Of a DNA stretch of 64,000 bases, positions 26,008 to 34,188 are shown piece by piece (positions within the stretch are counted from its first letter, which is position 1; each line of letters begins with the position of its first letter). The notes beneath the pieces are model-generated. The model was not told the DNA's origin. It was given only the letters and a program-made list of their open reading frames with translations, and made no database searches. The position numbers and the translations under genes are program-made. Source of the DNA: Acetivibrio alkalicellulosi (GTDB taxonomy: Bacteria > Bacillota > Clostridia > Acetivibrionales > Acetivibrionaceae); the NCBI GenBank assembly GCA_008125075.1, contig VLTH01000001.1, forward strand, positions 403,497 to 467,496. The letters run 5' to 3'.

Positions 26008-26628
26008 ATGCCAGAGAGGTTGTTTTTTGAATTAGATATAGATAAAAGAAACCGTATTTTTGATGCTGGGTTAAGGGAGTTTGCAGAGCAAAACTATAAT
26101 GAAGCTTCAACAAATAATATAGTTAAAGCTGCGGGTATAAGCAAGGGAAGTTTATTTAAATACTTTAAGAATAAAGAGGATATATACTTTTTTATTCTAG
26201 ATTCTGTTATAGAAAATTTATTTGAGGAAATTAAGGAGGATATTACAAACCTTAAAGGAGATATATTTGAAATAATAATTCGTTATGCAGAGATAGAATT
26301 TAATTGGCATATAAATAATCCAGATAAATATAGGCTATTTAAAAGGGCTTTTATTGTTGACAACTCAGATATGTATCGCAAAACTATAGACAGATATAAA
26401 GTAGCAGGGGATTCGGCGTATTATAATTTACTAAAGGATGTTGATAAAGAAAAATTAAAATGGGGAAAGGACAAGACAATAAATATTATAAAGTGGATTA
26501 TTGAAGGTTTTAATAACGAGTTTACTAAAAAAAATAATAAATTCTCTGATGTAAATGTAATGAAAAATGCTTATATAAAAGAGATAAATGAGTATATGGA
26601 AATTATAAAGAAAGGAATATACATATAA
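26008..26628 (+). CDS. TetR-family transcriptional regulator
   Basis: About 206 residues from the ATG at 26008, which follows CGGAGGAG. Earlier in-frame starts at 25975 lie inside the operators. The DNA-binding domain is at residues 9-55: IFDAGLREFAEQNYNEASTNNI and AAGISKGSLFKYFKNKEDIY. The C-terminal ligand domain is helical. It very likely represses its own operon, including the hydrolase 30 bp downstream. Confidence 0.9.
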   Translation: MPERLFFELDIDKRNRIFDAGLREFAEQNYNEASTNNIVKAAGISKGSLFKYFKNKEDIYFFILDSVIENLFEEIKEDITNLKGDIFEIIIRYAEIEFNWHINNPDKYRLFKRAFIVDNSDMYRKTIDRYKVAGDSAYYNLLKDVDKEKLKWGKDKTINIIKWIIEGFNNEFTKKNNKFSDVNVMKNAYIKEINEYMEIIKKGIYI

Positions 26629-26657
26629 TATTATAAATAATTGGAGGTGTCTTTATT

Positions 26658-27464
26658 ATGCTTTGCGGTGCAAAAGGTGGCAATGTAAAAATTGGGAACA
26701 CAGAAATGGACTATATATCCTTTGGAAGAGGTGAAAAAAACTTAGTTATTATCCCTGGCTTATCAGATGGATTAAAAACAGTTAAGGGGAGCGCAATAGC
26801 TCTTGCTCTGATGTATAAAATATTTGCTAAGGACTATAAAGTATATGTTTTTAGTCGAAAAAATCAATTGAAAGAAGGATATTCAACTAGAGATATGGCA
26901 AAGGATTTAAAAATAGTAATGGACAAGTTAGGTATTAAAAATACACACATATTAGGTATATCCCAAGGAGGGATGATTTCCCAATACCTTGCAATTGATT
27001 ATCCAGAAATAGTTGATAAACTTATTATAGGAGTTTCTATTTCGAGGCAAAATAAAACTATACAAGATGTAATAAGTAGTTGGATAGCTATGGCTGAGAA
27101 TAATGATTATAAAGGGCTAGTTATAGACTCTATGGAAAAAACATATTCAGAGAATAAAGTTAAAAAATATAGACCATTCTATCCTATTATATCTAAGATA
27201 GGTAGGCCTAAATCATTAACCAGATTTATAATTCAAGGAAGAGCATGTCTAAATCATAATGCTTACGATGAGCTTAATAAAATAAATAGCCCTACACTTG
27301 TTATAGGAGGGGATAGTGATTTAGTTGTTGGAAAAAATACAAGTGAAGAGATGGCAGAAAAAATAGCTAGTAGTAAGCTAATTGTATATAAAGGGCTTGG
27401 TCATGGAGCCTTTGAAGAGGCTAAGGATTTTAATCAACAGGTTCTTAATTTTTTGAAGGGTTGA
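26658..27464 (+). CDS. alpha/beta hydrolase
   Basis: 268 residues. The nucleophile elbow is GISQGG (Ser about residue 100), the acid lies in GGDSDLVVG and the histidine in GLGHGAFEE, a full catalytic triad. The oxyanion region is VIIPGLSDG. GGAGGTG precedes the ATG. It belongs to the TetR-controlled transcript, so its substrate may be related to the TetR ligand. The substrate class is not predictable. Confidence 0.85.
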   Translation: MLCGAKGGNVKIGNTEMDYISFGRGEKNLVIIPGLSDGLKTVKGSAIALALMYKIFAKDYKVYVFSRKNQLKEGYSTRDMAKDLKIVMDKLGIKNTHILGISQGGMISQYLAIDYPEIVDKLIIGVSISRQNKTIQDVISSWIAMAENNDYKGLVIDSMEKTYSENKVKKYRPFYPIISKIGRPKSLTRFIIQGRACLNHNAYDELNKINSPTLVIGGDSDLVVGKNTSEEMAEKIASSKLIVYKGLGHGAFEEAKDFNQQVLNFLKG

Positions 27465-27536
27465 TAGTAATGCCGTCTTTGCTTGATATTTTTCCTCTGA
27501 TTTGTTACACTCATCCATTGATTGAAAAGTTATAAC

Positions 27537-27593
27537 TTGACAAAATGCAAAATATATATTACACTAAAAATGTAATATATATTTTGCATTTTG
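27537..27593 (+). promoter_or_regulatory. promoter overlapped by a 23-bp-arm palindrome upstream of the XRE gene
   Basis: TTGACA (27537-27542), 17 bases, TACACT (27560-27565). A perfect inverted repeat (27541-27563 with 27571-27593, 7-base centre) covers the whole -35 to +20 region. It is best explained as an operator for the adjacent XRE regulator. A T-poor 3' flank argues against a terminator. Confidence 0.6.
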
Positions 27594-27604
27594 TTTTGCT
27601 CGGG

Positions 27605-27826
27605 GTGATTTATATAGTAAAAAACTGTGTGAGATTAGTTCGTATAAATAAGAATCTGACTCAAGAGGAACTTGCTGAAAAGGTAGGTGTAACAAGGCAG
27701 ACAATAGGGCTTTTAGAGAAGGAAAAGTACAATCCTACAATAGCCTTATGTCTTAAGTTGTGCCAAGTTCTGGATAAATCTCTTGATCAACTTTTCTGGA
27801 TGGAGGAGGATAAAGATGAAAGGTGA
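27605..27826 (+). CDS. XRE-family HTH regulator
   Basis: A 60-70 residue helix-turn-helix protein: VRINKNLTQEELAEKVGVTRQTIGLLEKEKYNPTIAL is the classic small clostridial XRE form, but given here in pieces it is LTQEELAEKV then TRQTIGLLEK. The start is unclear. The in-frame GTG at 27605 lacks a good site, while GGGGTGATT lies just before ATA-GTA codons where relatives have ATG. An upstream ATG at 27545 falls inside the operator palindrome. Translation overlaps the next gene by 11 bp. These proteins normally control their membrane-protein partner. Confidence 0.8.
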   Translation: MIYIVKNCVRLVRINKNLTQEELAEKVGVTRQTIGLLEKEKYNPTIALCLKLCQVLDKSLDQLFWMEEDKDER

Positions 27827-28244
27827 TGAAAGAATAAATGTTGATGTTAAAACGTCAAAAAGTATTGGATACACAATATTTTGGTTTGGTATTTTTACCG
27901 TGCTATTATACCGATGGTTCTATTTAAATCAAACTCTAATTGATACTCTTGATATTTTTATAGTATGGATTATTGCATCTTTAGTTCAGTTTTTTACACT
28001 TGCAACTAAAGGTATTCCCATCACATATCCTTTCTCAATGAACAAAAAAGAGGACAGGTATTTTGTTTTTTTAGTTCCATTGTTTTCAGGGATTTTATCA
28101 GCTGTAATTCTATACTTTTTTAAAGAAGGTGTAGAATATTGGCGCATACTAGGTGGATTTATAGTGGGATTTCTAGGCACTCTGTTGCTTTTTGTTTTAT
28201 ATAAAATAATCATATATTTGTGGGAAAAAATAAATACAGAATAA
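27816..28244 (+). CDS. four-helix membrane protein, partner of the XRE regulator
   Basis: About 142 residues from the ATG at 27816 (GGAGGAT upstream). Hydrophobic segments lie near residues 18-36, 44-65, 80-100 and 112-135. It resembles the DUF2178/DUF6773-type proteins often found behind small XRE regulators, whose function is unknown. It is translationally coupled to the regulator. Confidence 0.65.
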   Translation: MKGDERINVDVKTSKSIGYTIFWFGIFTVLLYRWFYLNQTLIDTLDIFIVWIIASLVQFFTLATKGIPITYPFSMNKKEDRYFVFLVPLFSGILSAVILYFFKEGVEYWRILGGFIVGFLGTLLLFVLYKIIIYLWEKINTE

Positions 28245-28275
28245 ACATTCATGAGCAATGGGAATGAATGTCTCA

Positions 28276-28330
28276 GCGCATGTGCCTGTTTGCCAAGCAA
28301 ACAAAAGGCACGCGCATAAAATCAAAGGTT
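28276..28330. repeat. GC-rich hairpin ending in a dispersed 22-nt string
   Basis: A nested stem (GCGC...GCGC outside, GTGCC/GGCAC, and GTTTGC/GCAAAC inside). The right part, beginning CACGCGCATAAAATC (28309-28330), is repeated exactly at 45328-45349. It looks like the end of a small repeated element. Confidence 0.5.
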
Positions 28331-28350
28331 CATGAGAGGAGGAATAGATC

Positions 28351-29094
28351 ATGCTTGAGATAAAAAATCTCGTAAAAAATTATGGTAAGAAGGAAGCAGT
28401 AAAAAGTATAAGTCTGTCAGTAAAGCCAGGAGAGATATATGGGTTTTTAGGACACAATGGGGCAGGTAAGACTACTACAATAAAGGTGTGTACCGGACTT
28501 TTAAAACCTACCTCAGGAAGTGTTAAGATATGTGGATATGATATAGTGAGTCAACCACTTAAGGCTAAGGAAAATTTTGGTTATGTTCCTGATAATCCAT
28601 ATCTATATAATAAGCTTACTGGAAGAGAGTTTTTAGATTTGGTTTCTGGCATTTATATGAAAGGCAAAAGAAAAGATGCAGTAAAAAGAATAGATCAATT
28701 ATTACAAGACATGCAAATGACTGATAATGCTGATAAACTGATCGAAACCTATTCTCATGGTATGCGTCGAAAAATTACTCTTTGTTCTGCACTTTTACAC
28801 CATCCTTCAGTAATTTTTCTTGATGAGCCTACAACAGGCCTTGATGTTTCAAGTGCTAAGGCAGCTAAAGATATATTTAGAAAACATGCAGATGAAGGTT
28901 GTTCGATTTTATTCACAACTCATGTTTTAGAGATAGCAGAAAGATTGTGTGATAGGATAGGTATTATATGCCAGGGCGAAATAATAGCAGAAGGAACATT
29001 TGAGGAACTAAAAGAAAAGTTTGAAAAACCTGGATCAACACTTGAGGACATTTTTTTGAACATAACAGAACAAAACAGAGGGGAGGGAAACTAG
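28351..29094 (+). CDS. ABC transporter ATP-binding protein
   Basis: 247 residues: Walker A GHNGAGKTTT, Q-loop region VPDNPYLY, signature YSHGMRRKI (degenerate SGG), Walker B VIFLDEPTTGLD and the switch TTHVLE. This is the exporter-type nucleotide-binding subunit. The following gene, two bases downstream, encodes its permease. GAGAGGAGG precedes the ATG. Substrate unknown. Confidence 0.92.
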   Translation: MLEIKNLVKNYGKKEAVKSISLSVKPGEIYGFLGHNGAGKTTTIKVCTGLLKPTSGSVKICGYDIVSQPLKAKENFGYVPDNPYLYNKLTGREFLDLVSGIYMKGKRKDAVKRIDQLLQDMQMTDNADKLIETYSHGMRRKITLCSALLHHPSVIFLDEPTTGLDVSSAKAAKDIFRKHADEGCSILFTTHVLEIAERLCDRIGIICQGEIIAEGTFEELKEKFEKPGSTLEDIFLNITEQNRGEGN

Positions 29095-29096
29095 GT

Positions 29097-30740
29097 ATGA
29101 ACTATATACTGTGGTTTTTAAAATTGCGATTTTTAATTCTAAAAAACAGTTTATTTAAAGATACAAAAGCAATAATCCGGACCATGTCAATTGCAATAGT
29201 AATAATAATTGCACAGATTTTATTGACCAACGTATTATATAAGAATATATTTAGTAGTATTTCTGATGAACAAGCATTAGCTATGTTAATAGTATTTTTC
29301 TTTATAGCTGTAATGTGGATATATCTATCAGCATTTGTTCAAAGTATCAGCAGTTTTGTTCGCAACTTCTTTAAATCACCGGATATGAATTACTTAATCT
29401 CCATCCCTATTCCGTCAGATTATGTTTTTTTGTTTAAGTTTTTAGATCATATTATAAACATTATGAAATCCATGATTTTTATTTTTTTCCCTTTCCTTGC
29501 GGCGATAGGAATATGGGTAAATGCATCAATATTTTACTTTGTGGCCATTATACCAATTTATATTATTGTGTCCATTATACCTTGTACAATCGGTGTTGTA
29601 GTTGCAATGGCAGGAGTCAGAATAATATCGGCAAAAAAGTTTAGTATTATAACTTCAACATTTTTGTTTGCAACAAACATAATATTTGCAATTCTTTTTT
29701 CTAGGGTACAGGATGTATCTATGGAATATTATGCCAGGCTATTTGAATTTTTGCAAAAACCTTTCATGTCTGATTTAATACCCTTAACAGCTAGCATAAG
29801 AATTTTTTACGCTGCAGCATTTGGCGATAGAACCACATATGCACTTTTATTTTTATTGATAATCTCAGCATTGTTTATGGCAGCAGCATTTATTATATCA
29901 AAGAAGCTATTTTTTGAGGGGTGGGCTAAAAACCAAAATACTCATACCGAAGTTAATAAAAAGAGAGCTGTACTTTCAAAGAATTATAAGGATTCCAAAA
30001 ATAGTGAAGTTTATGAGTGGATAAAGACAGAATGGAAGATGGCAATAAGAAATCAGGAAATGCTCATTGGCAGTATTTTTATGTTACTGATATACGTATT
30101 TGCTGTATTTGTGTTTATATATAAAGGATATTTTTTAAATGAGCCTTTGCTGGGTATTTTCATACTGATAACAATAGCCTCAATATTTAACATTATTGCT
30201 GTATCAATTCCTTTTGTACCTGTTGATATAACAAAGGACAACAAACTTTGGAAAAACCGCTATTGGCTTTTAAAAGTTATGCCTATTGAGGGTAGTAAAG
30301 TGTTTAACATACAATGTAACATGTTTTTTGTTCTCGCTTATTTAATAAGTCTTGCAGGTATTTTATCTTATTCAATAATAAGTGGTTTAGGCTTGCCATT
30401 AATATTGTTATCAGCACTGGCTTTATTAGTTATACTTTATGGCAGTTCTGCCATATATACATCAGTTGAGTTATTATCATTAAGTGATTTTTTTGATAAG
30501 AATGGTTTTATTGGAAATCTTATAACGATAATCTTTCCTGCACTGTATGGAGTTTTATCGGCAGGAACCATAGCCATGTTTTTGGCCAAAGAGTTTGTTG
30601 ATGAGATTATTATTATATCTAATGTAAGTAAACTATTGAACCTTCCTATTGCAGTTATAGTATCTGTAACAACAGTATCTATAACATATTTTATAGCGAG
30701 AAAAATTTATATAAGAGTATGGGATGGGTTGGAAATATAG
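29097..30740 (+). CDS. ABC-2-type exporter permease
   Basis: 547 residues with about twelve hydrophobic segments in two blocks, split by a cytoplasmic loop around residues 285-320 (KNQNTHTEVNKKRAVLSKN). It resembles YthQ/YhaQ-like permeases of Firmicutes. It is coupled to the ATPase gene (GGGGAGGG site). It may export a lipid, peptide or drug; nothing in the sequence decides which. Confidence 0.82.
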   Translation: MNYILWFLKLRFLILKNSLFKDTKAIIRTMSIAIVIIIAQILLTNVLYKNIFSSISDEQALAMLIVFFFIAVMWIYLSAFVQSISSFVRNFFKSPDMNYLISIPIPSDYVFLFKFLDHIINIMKSMIFIFFPFLAAIGIWVNASIFYFVAIIPIYIIVSIIPCTIGVVVAMAGVRIISAKKFSIITSTFLFATNIIFAILFSRVQDVSMEYYARLFEFLQKPFMSDLIPLTASIRIFYAAAFGDRTTYALLFLLIISALFMAAAFIISKKLFFEGWAKNQNTHTEVNKKRAVLSKNYKDSKNSEVYEWIKTEWKMAIRNQEMLIGSIFMLLIYVFAVFVFIYKGYFLNEPLLGIFILITIASIFNIIAVSIPFVPVDITKDNKLWKNRYWLLKVMPIEGSKVFNIQCNMFFVLAYLISLAGILSYSIISGLGLPLILLSALALLVILYGSSAIYTSVELLSLSDFFDKNGFIGNLITIIFPALYGVLSAGTIAMFLAKEFVDEIIIISNVSKLLNLPIAVIVSVTTVSITYFIARKIYIRVWDGLEI

Positions 30741-30831
30741 TTTTAGGTCAATAAAGCAAAATCGTCTATAAGGATTGCTTAAAGCTTAAAGTTGTATTAT
30801 AAAAAATAAATAATAAAGGAAGGTGAAAAAA

Positions 30832-31944
30832 ATGAAGATTATTTCTCAAACGCCAATTAATATTGAAAAACAAGAAGAACTAGATATTGCTAAAGGTCTT
30901 GCTGTTCTTTTTATGATTTGCGCCCATGTATTGGAGGTCCTTGCTAATAACAGCACACAAAATCATCCTATTTACTGGATCATAATGCTACTTGCCACAG
31001 TTCCTGCAGCTCCTGTATTTATGATAGCCATGGGAGTTGGTTCTGTTTATTCAAGAAACCAAAAAGCTAGTTCTGCTATGAAAAGAGGGTTTATTCTTTT
31101 AATAATGGCGTACTTACTTAATACATTTCGAGGTTTTTTACCCGCATTAGTGGGTTTACATACTGGTCGAATGATTCTTGAAACAATTCCATATGAAAAT
31201 CCTCTAATGTTACTTTTGGAAACAGATATTCTCCATCTAGCTGCAATTACATTTATGTTTTTTGGATTTTTGCGTATACTTAAATTAAAATGGTACTGGT
31301 ATCCTATAATTGGTACTATCTTTTCAATTATTTTTTCCTTTATTCATCCAGTAAGCACAGATAATGAAGTTTGGAATGCTTTATTAGGAATTATGTGGGC
31401 AAATGGTGATACGTCCTATTTTCCTTTTTTTAATTGGTTGTTTTATCCACTTATTGGTGTTGCTTTAGGGAACTTACTTATTCGATGCACCAATAAAAAG
31501 AGTTTTTATAAACGAATACTTTTATTGTCGGGCGCTGGCCTAATAATGTCATTGGTAACCTTAGTTCTTATTCAAATATTAGCTCCAAATGGTCAAGTAA
31601 TTGATGCATATGAATACGTTTATTACCATCACAAAATTACAGGAAACCTTTTTATAGGATCTATCTCATTAGCTTGGTTAAGTCTTATATTTTTCATAAG
31701 AAATGCCTTTGGTGGTTTTTTGAAAAAAATTCTCCTTAATTGGAGTAAAAATCTAACAACTATGTATGTAATACATTGGGTAACCATAGGTGTATTAATT
31801 TTCTTTTTTGGATACTATAGCTTAAATATAGTTCAATGTGTTATTATTATGCCATTACTTATTATCTTTACAGACCGTATGGCTGCTGCATACAAAAAAG
31901 TTGTAAATTCTAATATAGTAACAAAACATAAGCAAGAAATATAA
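30832..31944 (+). CDS. membrane acyltransferase of the DUF1624/heparan-glucosaminide acetyltransferase type
   Basis: About 370 residues with roughly ten membrane helices. The N-terminal ELDIAKGLAVLFMICAHVLE carries the conserved RxD/xH-like start of membrane acyltransferases (His in CAHV), and APVFMIAMG follows. I chose the ATG at 30832 over the GTG at 30823 because AAGGAAGG is eight bases before it. Such enzymes O- or N-acylate sugars or lipids at the membrane. The substrate is unknown. Confidence 0.7.
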   Translation: MKIISQTPINIEKQEELDIAKGLAVLFMICAHVLEVLANNSTQNHPIYWIIMLLATVPAAPVFMIAMGVGSVYSRNQKASSAMKRGFILLIMAYLLNTFRGFLPALVGLHTGRMILETIPYENPLMLLLETDILHLAAITFMFFGFLRILKLKWYWYPIIGTIFSIIFSFIHPVSTDNEVWNALLGIMWANGDTSYFPFFNWLFYPLIGVALGNLLIRCTNKKSFYKRILLLSGAGLIMSLVTLVLIQILAPNGQVIDAYEYVYYHHKITGNLFIGSISLAWLSLIFFIRNAFGGFLKKILLNWSKNLTTMYVIHWVTIGVLIFFFGYYSLNIVQCVIIMPLLIIFTDRMAAAYKKVVNSNIVTKHKQEI

Positions 31945-32102
31945 GTGTTAATAAGCTAACAATTAATATATTAACTAAAGTATTAATTACTTCAGCTTTT
32001 TACTGGTGGACTATTTGGATAAAATAAGGATAGAATAACAAAAAACAAGCGTAGAAAAACATGTCAAGAATATTTGGAGTTATTTAAGGAGTTGCTAGAT
32101 AA

Positions 32103-33214
32103 ATGGAAATAAATCTTATAAAAGAGAAATTAAATTCAAAGGATTATGAATTCCTGCAGAAAGATCCCAATCTTGATGAAAACATAATGATTCTTACAAC
32201 AGGAGGATCAATTGCCTATGGAACTAATTCAGACAGTAGTGATATAGATATTAGAGGTGTTACAATAGAGTCAAAACAGAATATTATGGGTTTATCAACC
32301 TTTGAACAATTTGAAGAAAGGGTAACAGACACTGTAATATATGGCTTGAAAAAATTCATTAAACTCTGTTTAAATTGTAATCCTAATGTTTTAGAGATTT
32401 TGGGCACTAAGGAAGAACATGTTTTTATCTTAACTGATGAGGGGAAGCTTCTTAGAGATAATATAGATCTTTTTTTATCGAAAAAAGCAATTGAAAGCTT
32501 TGGAAATTATGCAACAGCACAATTGAGAAGGCTTCAGAATGCTTTAGCAAGGGATAACTATCCTCAAAAAGAAAAGGAGCAACATATACTAAACAGTATA
32601 TTAGGACAAATGAATCATTTGAAAAGAACCTATAGTCCTTTTACTGATGATGAAATAAATCTTTATATAGATGAATCCAATAAGAGTGATATGGAGACTG
32701 AAATATTTATAGATATAAGTTTAAATCATTACCCACTACGTGACTTTAAAAATATATATTCTGATATAAATAATATAGTTAAGGATTACTCAAAACTAAA
32801 TCATCGGAATAGTAAAAAGGATGAACCCCATCTTAGAAAACATGCCATGCATTTATTAAGACTTTTGATTACTGGAACTGAAGTATTAGAAGGTAAAGGA
32901 ATAAATACATATCGCAGCGGAAGCTGCAATCATAGTAGTTAAGTTCCGCTGCGATAAACAGAGGAACTATATCTTCTAAAAAGTTTGCTAAAAAAGCAAA
33001 CTTTTTGAGAAGAATAGTATATAGAGAAAAAGAGCGTAGTTTTTTTCTTGATATAAGAAACGGGAAATATAGCTATAATGAAATATTTGAAATGGTTGAT
33101 ACATATGAAGAGCGTTTTAAAATAGCTGCAAAAGACACAGAACTTCCTGAAAAACCTAATTACATAAAGGTTGAAGAATTAATGATAGAGATATATAAAA
33201 AAGCATTGATTTAA
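32103..33214 (+). pseudogene. PolB-type nucleotidyltransferase gene interrupted by a 110-bp repeat
   Basis: The N-terminal piece (32103-32942) has the nucleotidyltransferase signature GGSIAYGTNSDSSDIDIRG and a helical region. The coding sense stops at GKGINTY and resumes after the repeat as REKERSFFLDIRNGKY to 33214. Joining TAT at 32910-32912 to AGA at 33023 restores one frame. The 110-bp insert is not a multiple of three, and the N-terminal piece runs into a stop within it. The protein is therefore cut before its last about 65 residues, and loss of function is likely but not proven. Confidence 0.8.
32913..33022. repeat. structured repeat element, copy 1 (two hairpins)
   Basis: It contains the stem CGCAGCGGAA (32913-32922) with TTCCGCTGCG (32944-32953) and a second A-rich stem around AAGTTTGCT/AGCAAACTT (about 32978-33006). 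Related copies are at 49254-49358 and 60234-60300. Copies 1 and 2 both directly follow ACATAT, and the host gene shows no clear target duplication, as for IS200/IS605-type insertions. Confidence 0.8.
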
Positions 33215-33225
33215 AATGATTTTGA

Positions 33226-33264
33226 TTTTTTTTGCAAGTTTGATAATTGAAACTTGCAAAAAAA
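33226..33264. repeat. perfect 15-bp inverted repeat upstream of the tetR promoter
   Basis: TTTTTTTGCAAGTTT pairs with AAACTTGCAAAAAAA around an 8-base centre. The T-run is on the 5' arm and the A-run on the 3' arm on both strands, so it is not a standard terminator. It may be an operator or a bidirectional stop signal. Confidence 0.5.
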
Positions 33265-33276
33265 TAATAAAACCTC

Positions 33277-33305
33277 TTGACATTGAATTTTATTTATAGT
33301 ATCAT
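33277..33305 (+). promoter_or_regulatory. sigma-A promoter of the amine-oxidation operon regulator
   Basis: TTGACA (33277-33282), 17 bases, TATCAT (33300-33305). Confidence 0.75.
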
Positions 33306-33369
33306 TATATTATCAATTAAATATTAAATAGCTTTCTAAGATTGAAAACTATTTGAATTGGCCAGGTAA

Positions 33370-33427
33370 GCCATTTCATTTATTGTTAGTTAATAACAAT
33401 AAATGAGGTGGCTTTTTCGTTTTTTTG
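33370..33427 (+). terminator. strong terminator or attenuator inside the tetR leader
   Basis: A 19-bp stem (33370-33388 with 33394-33412, two G-U pairs), 5-base loop, then TTTTTCGTTTTTTT. It lies after the promoter at 33277 and before tetR, so it either attenuates the operon or ends a short leader RNA of about 110 nt. TGGCC just upstream could pair with its 5' arm. Confidence 0.75.
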
Positions 33428-33478
33428 ACTTCTAATGGAAAATGGCAAAGGGTAAAGAATAGAAAGGGGGAAAAGCCT

Positions 33479-34123
33479 ATACTTAGTACATTTGAAAATC
33501 TATCAAAAGATAGACAAGAAAGCATATTTGATGCCGCTGCAAGTGTTTTTGCAGAAGAAGGATATCATTATGCAAGAATATCAAAGATATGTGAAAAGGC
33601 TGGAATTTCTAACGGAGCTCTTTATAAATATTTCAAAAATAAAGAAGATTTGTTTTATGGGGTATTAGACTATGGTGTTAAACTTGTTGTAAATGAGCTC
33701 TATGCAAAACATACTACAAAATCATTGTCAATATTTGATTCTATTAAAAACTTTCTTACCGAACTTGTTGAATTTACAGAGAACTACAGAGACTACATTT
33801 CGATCTATTCAGATCTTGGAAGCAGTTCAATGAAAAGATTTGCATATTTAGGATCAGAAAAGTTTGAAAAAGAAGCAAGCGTATACACAACTAAGATGGT
33901 TAGAGCAAGTATGGAAAGAAGAGAAATAAACTCAAAAATTTCTGTTGATATGGCAGCCTATATGATTGACAGCTACATAACTTTCTTTGTTTACTCACAG
34001 GTATCTGAGTACCATGTAAAGAGATTTGATTCCTTTTACAGTGTTGAAGAAAAGACCCTTTCAAATGATGAGAGAATTACCTTAATAGTGAAATCTTTAA
34101 GGATTATACTTGCAGGTGATTAA
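33479..34123 (+). CDS. TetR-family regulator of the amine-oxidation operon (start codon unusual)
   Basis: The DNA-binding domain reads SIFDAAASVFAEEGYHYARI and ISNGALYKYFKNKEDLFYG; the rest is a helical ligand domain (total about 215 residues). No ATG, GTG or TTG sits near the strong AAAGGGGG at 33463-33470. The codon eight bases after it is ATA at 33479, followed by LSTFENLS, where relatives begin MLSTFENL. The only standard in-frame start, TTG at 33425, directly abuts the terminator and has no site. A palindrome after the gene is its probable operator. Confidence 0.82.
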   Translation: MLSTFENLSKDRQESIFDAAASVFAEEGYHYARISKICEKAGISNGALYKYFKNKEDLFYGVLDYGVKLVVNELYAKHTTKSLSIFDSIKNFLTELVEFTENYRDYISIYSDLGSSSMKRFAYLGSEKFEKEASVYTTKMVRASMERREINSKISVDMAAYMIDSYITFFVYSQVSEYHVKRFDSFYSVEEKTLSNDERITLIVKSLRIILAGD

Positions 34124-34138
34124 CTTATAAATATAAAG

Positions 34139-34156
34139 AGAGCGAACGCTCGCTCT
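34139..34156. promoter_or_regulatory. TetR-type operator
   Basis: AGAGCGA-ACGC-TCGCTCT, a 7-bp-arm palindrome with a 4-base centre, lies between the tetR gene and the glutamine-synthetase-like gene. The layout matches TetR operators, so the upstream regulator probably binds here. Confidence 0.6.
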
Positions 34157-34188
34157 AAAATGAATAATTGTGAATGGAGTGTTTTAAT

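Noticed and set aside
27541-27593. Large palindrome considered as a terminator for the upstream hydrolase gene
   Set aside because: It coincides exactly with a TTGACA-17-TACACT promoter and is followed by only a short T-rich stretch; an operator is the better explanation, though a dual role cannot be excluded.
33226-33264. Perfect inverted repeat considered as a Rho-independent terminator of the nucleotidyltransferase gene
   Set aside because: The T-run lies on the 5' arm and A-run on the 3' arm for both strands, so no U-tract follows the hairpin. Listed as an inverted repeat only.
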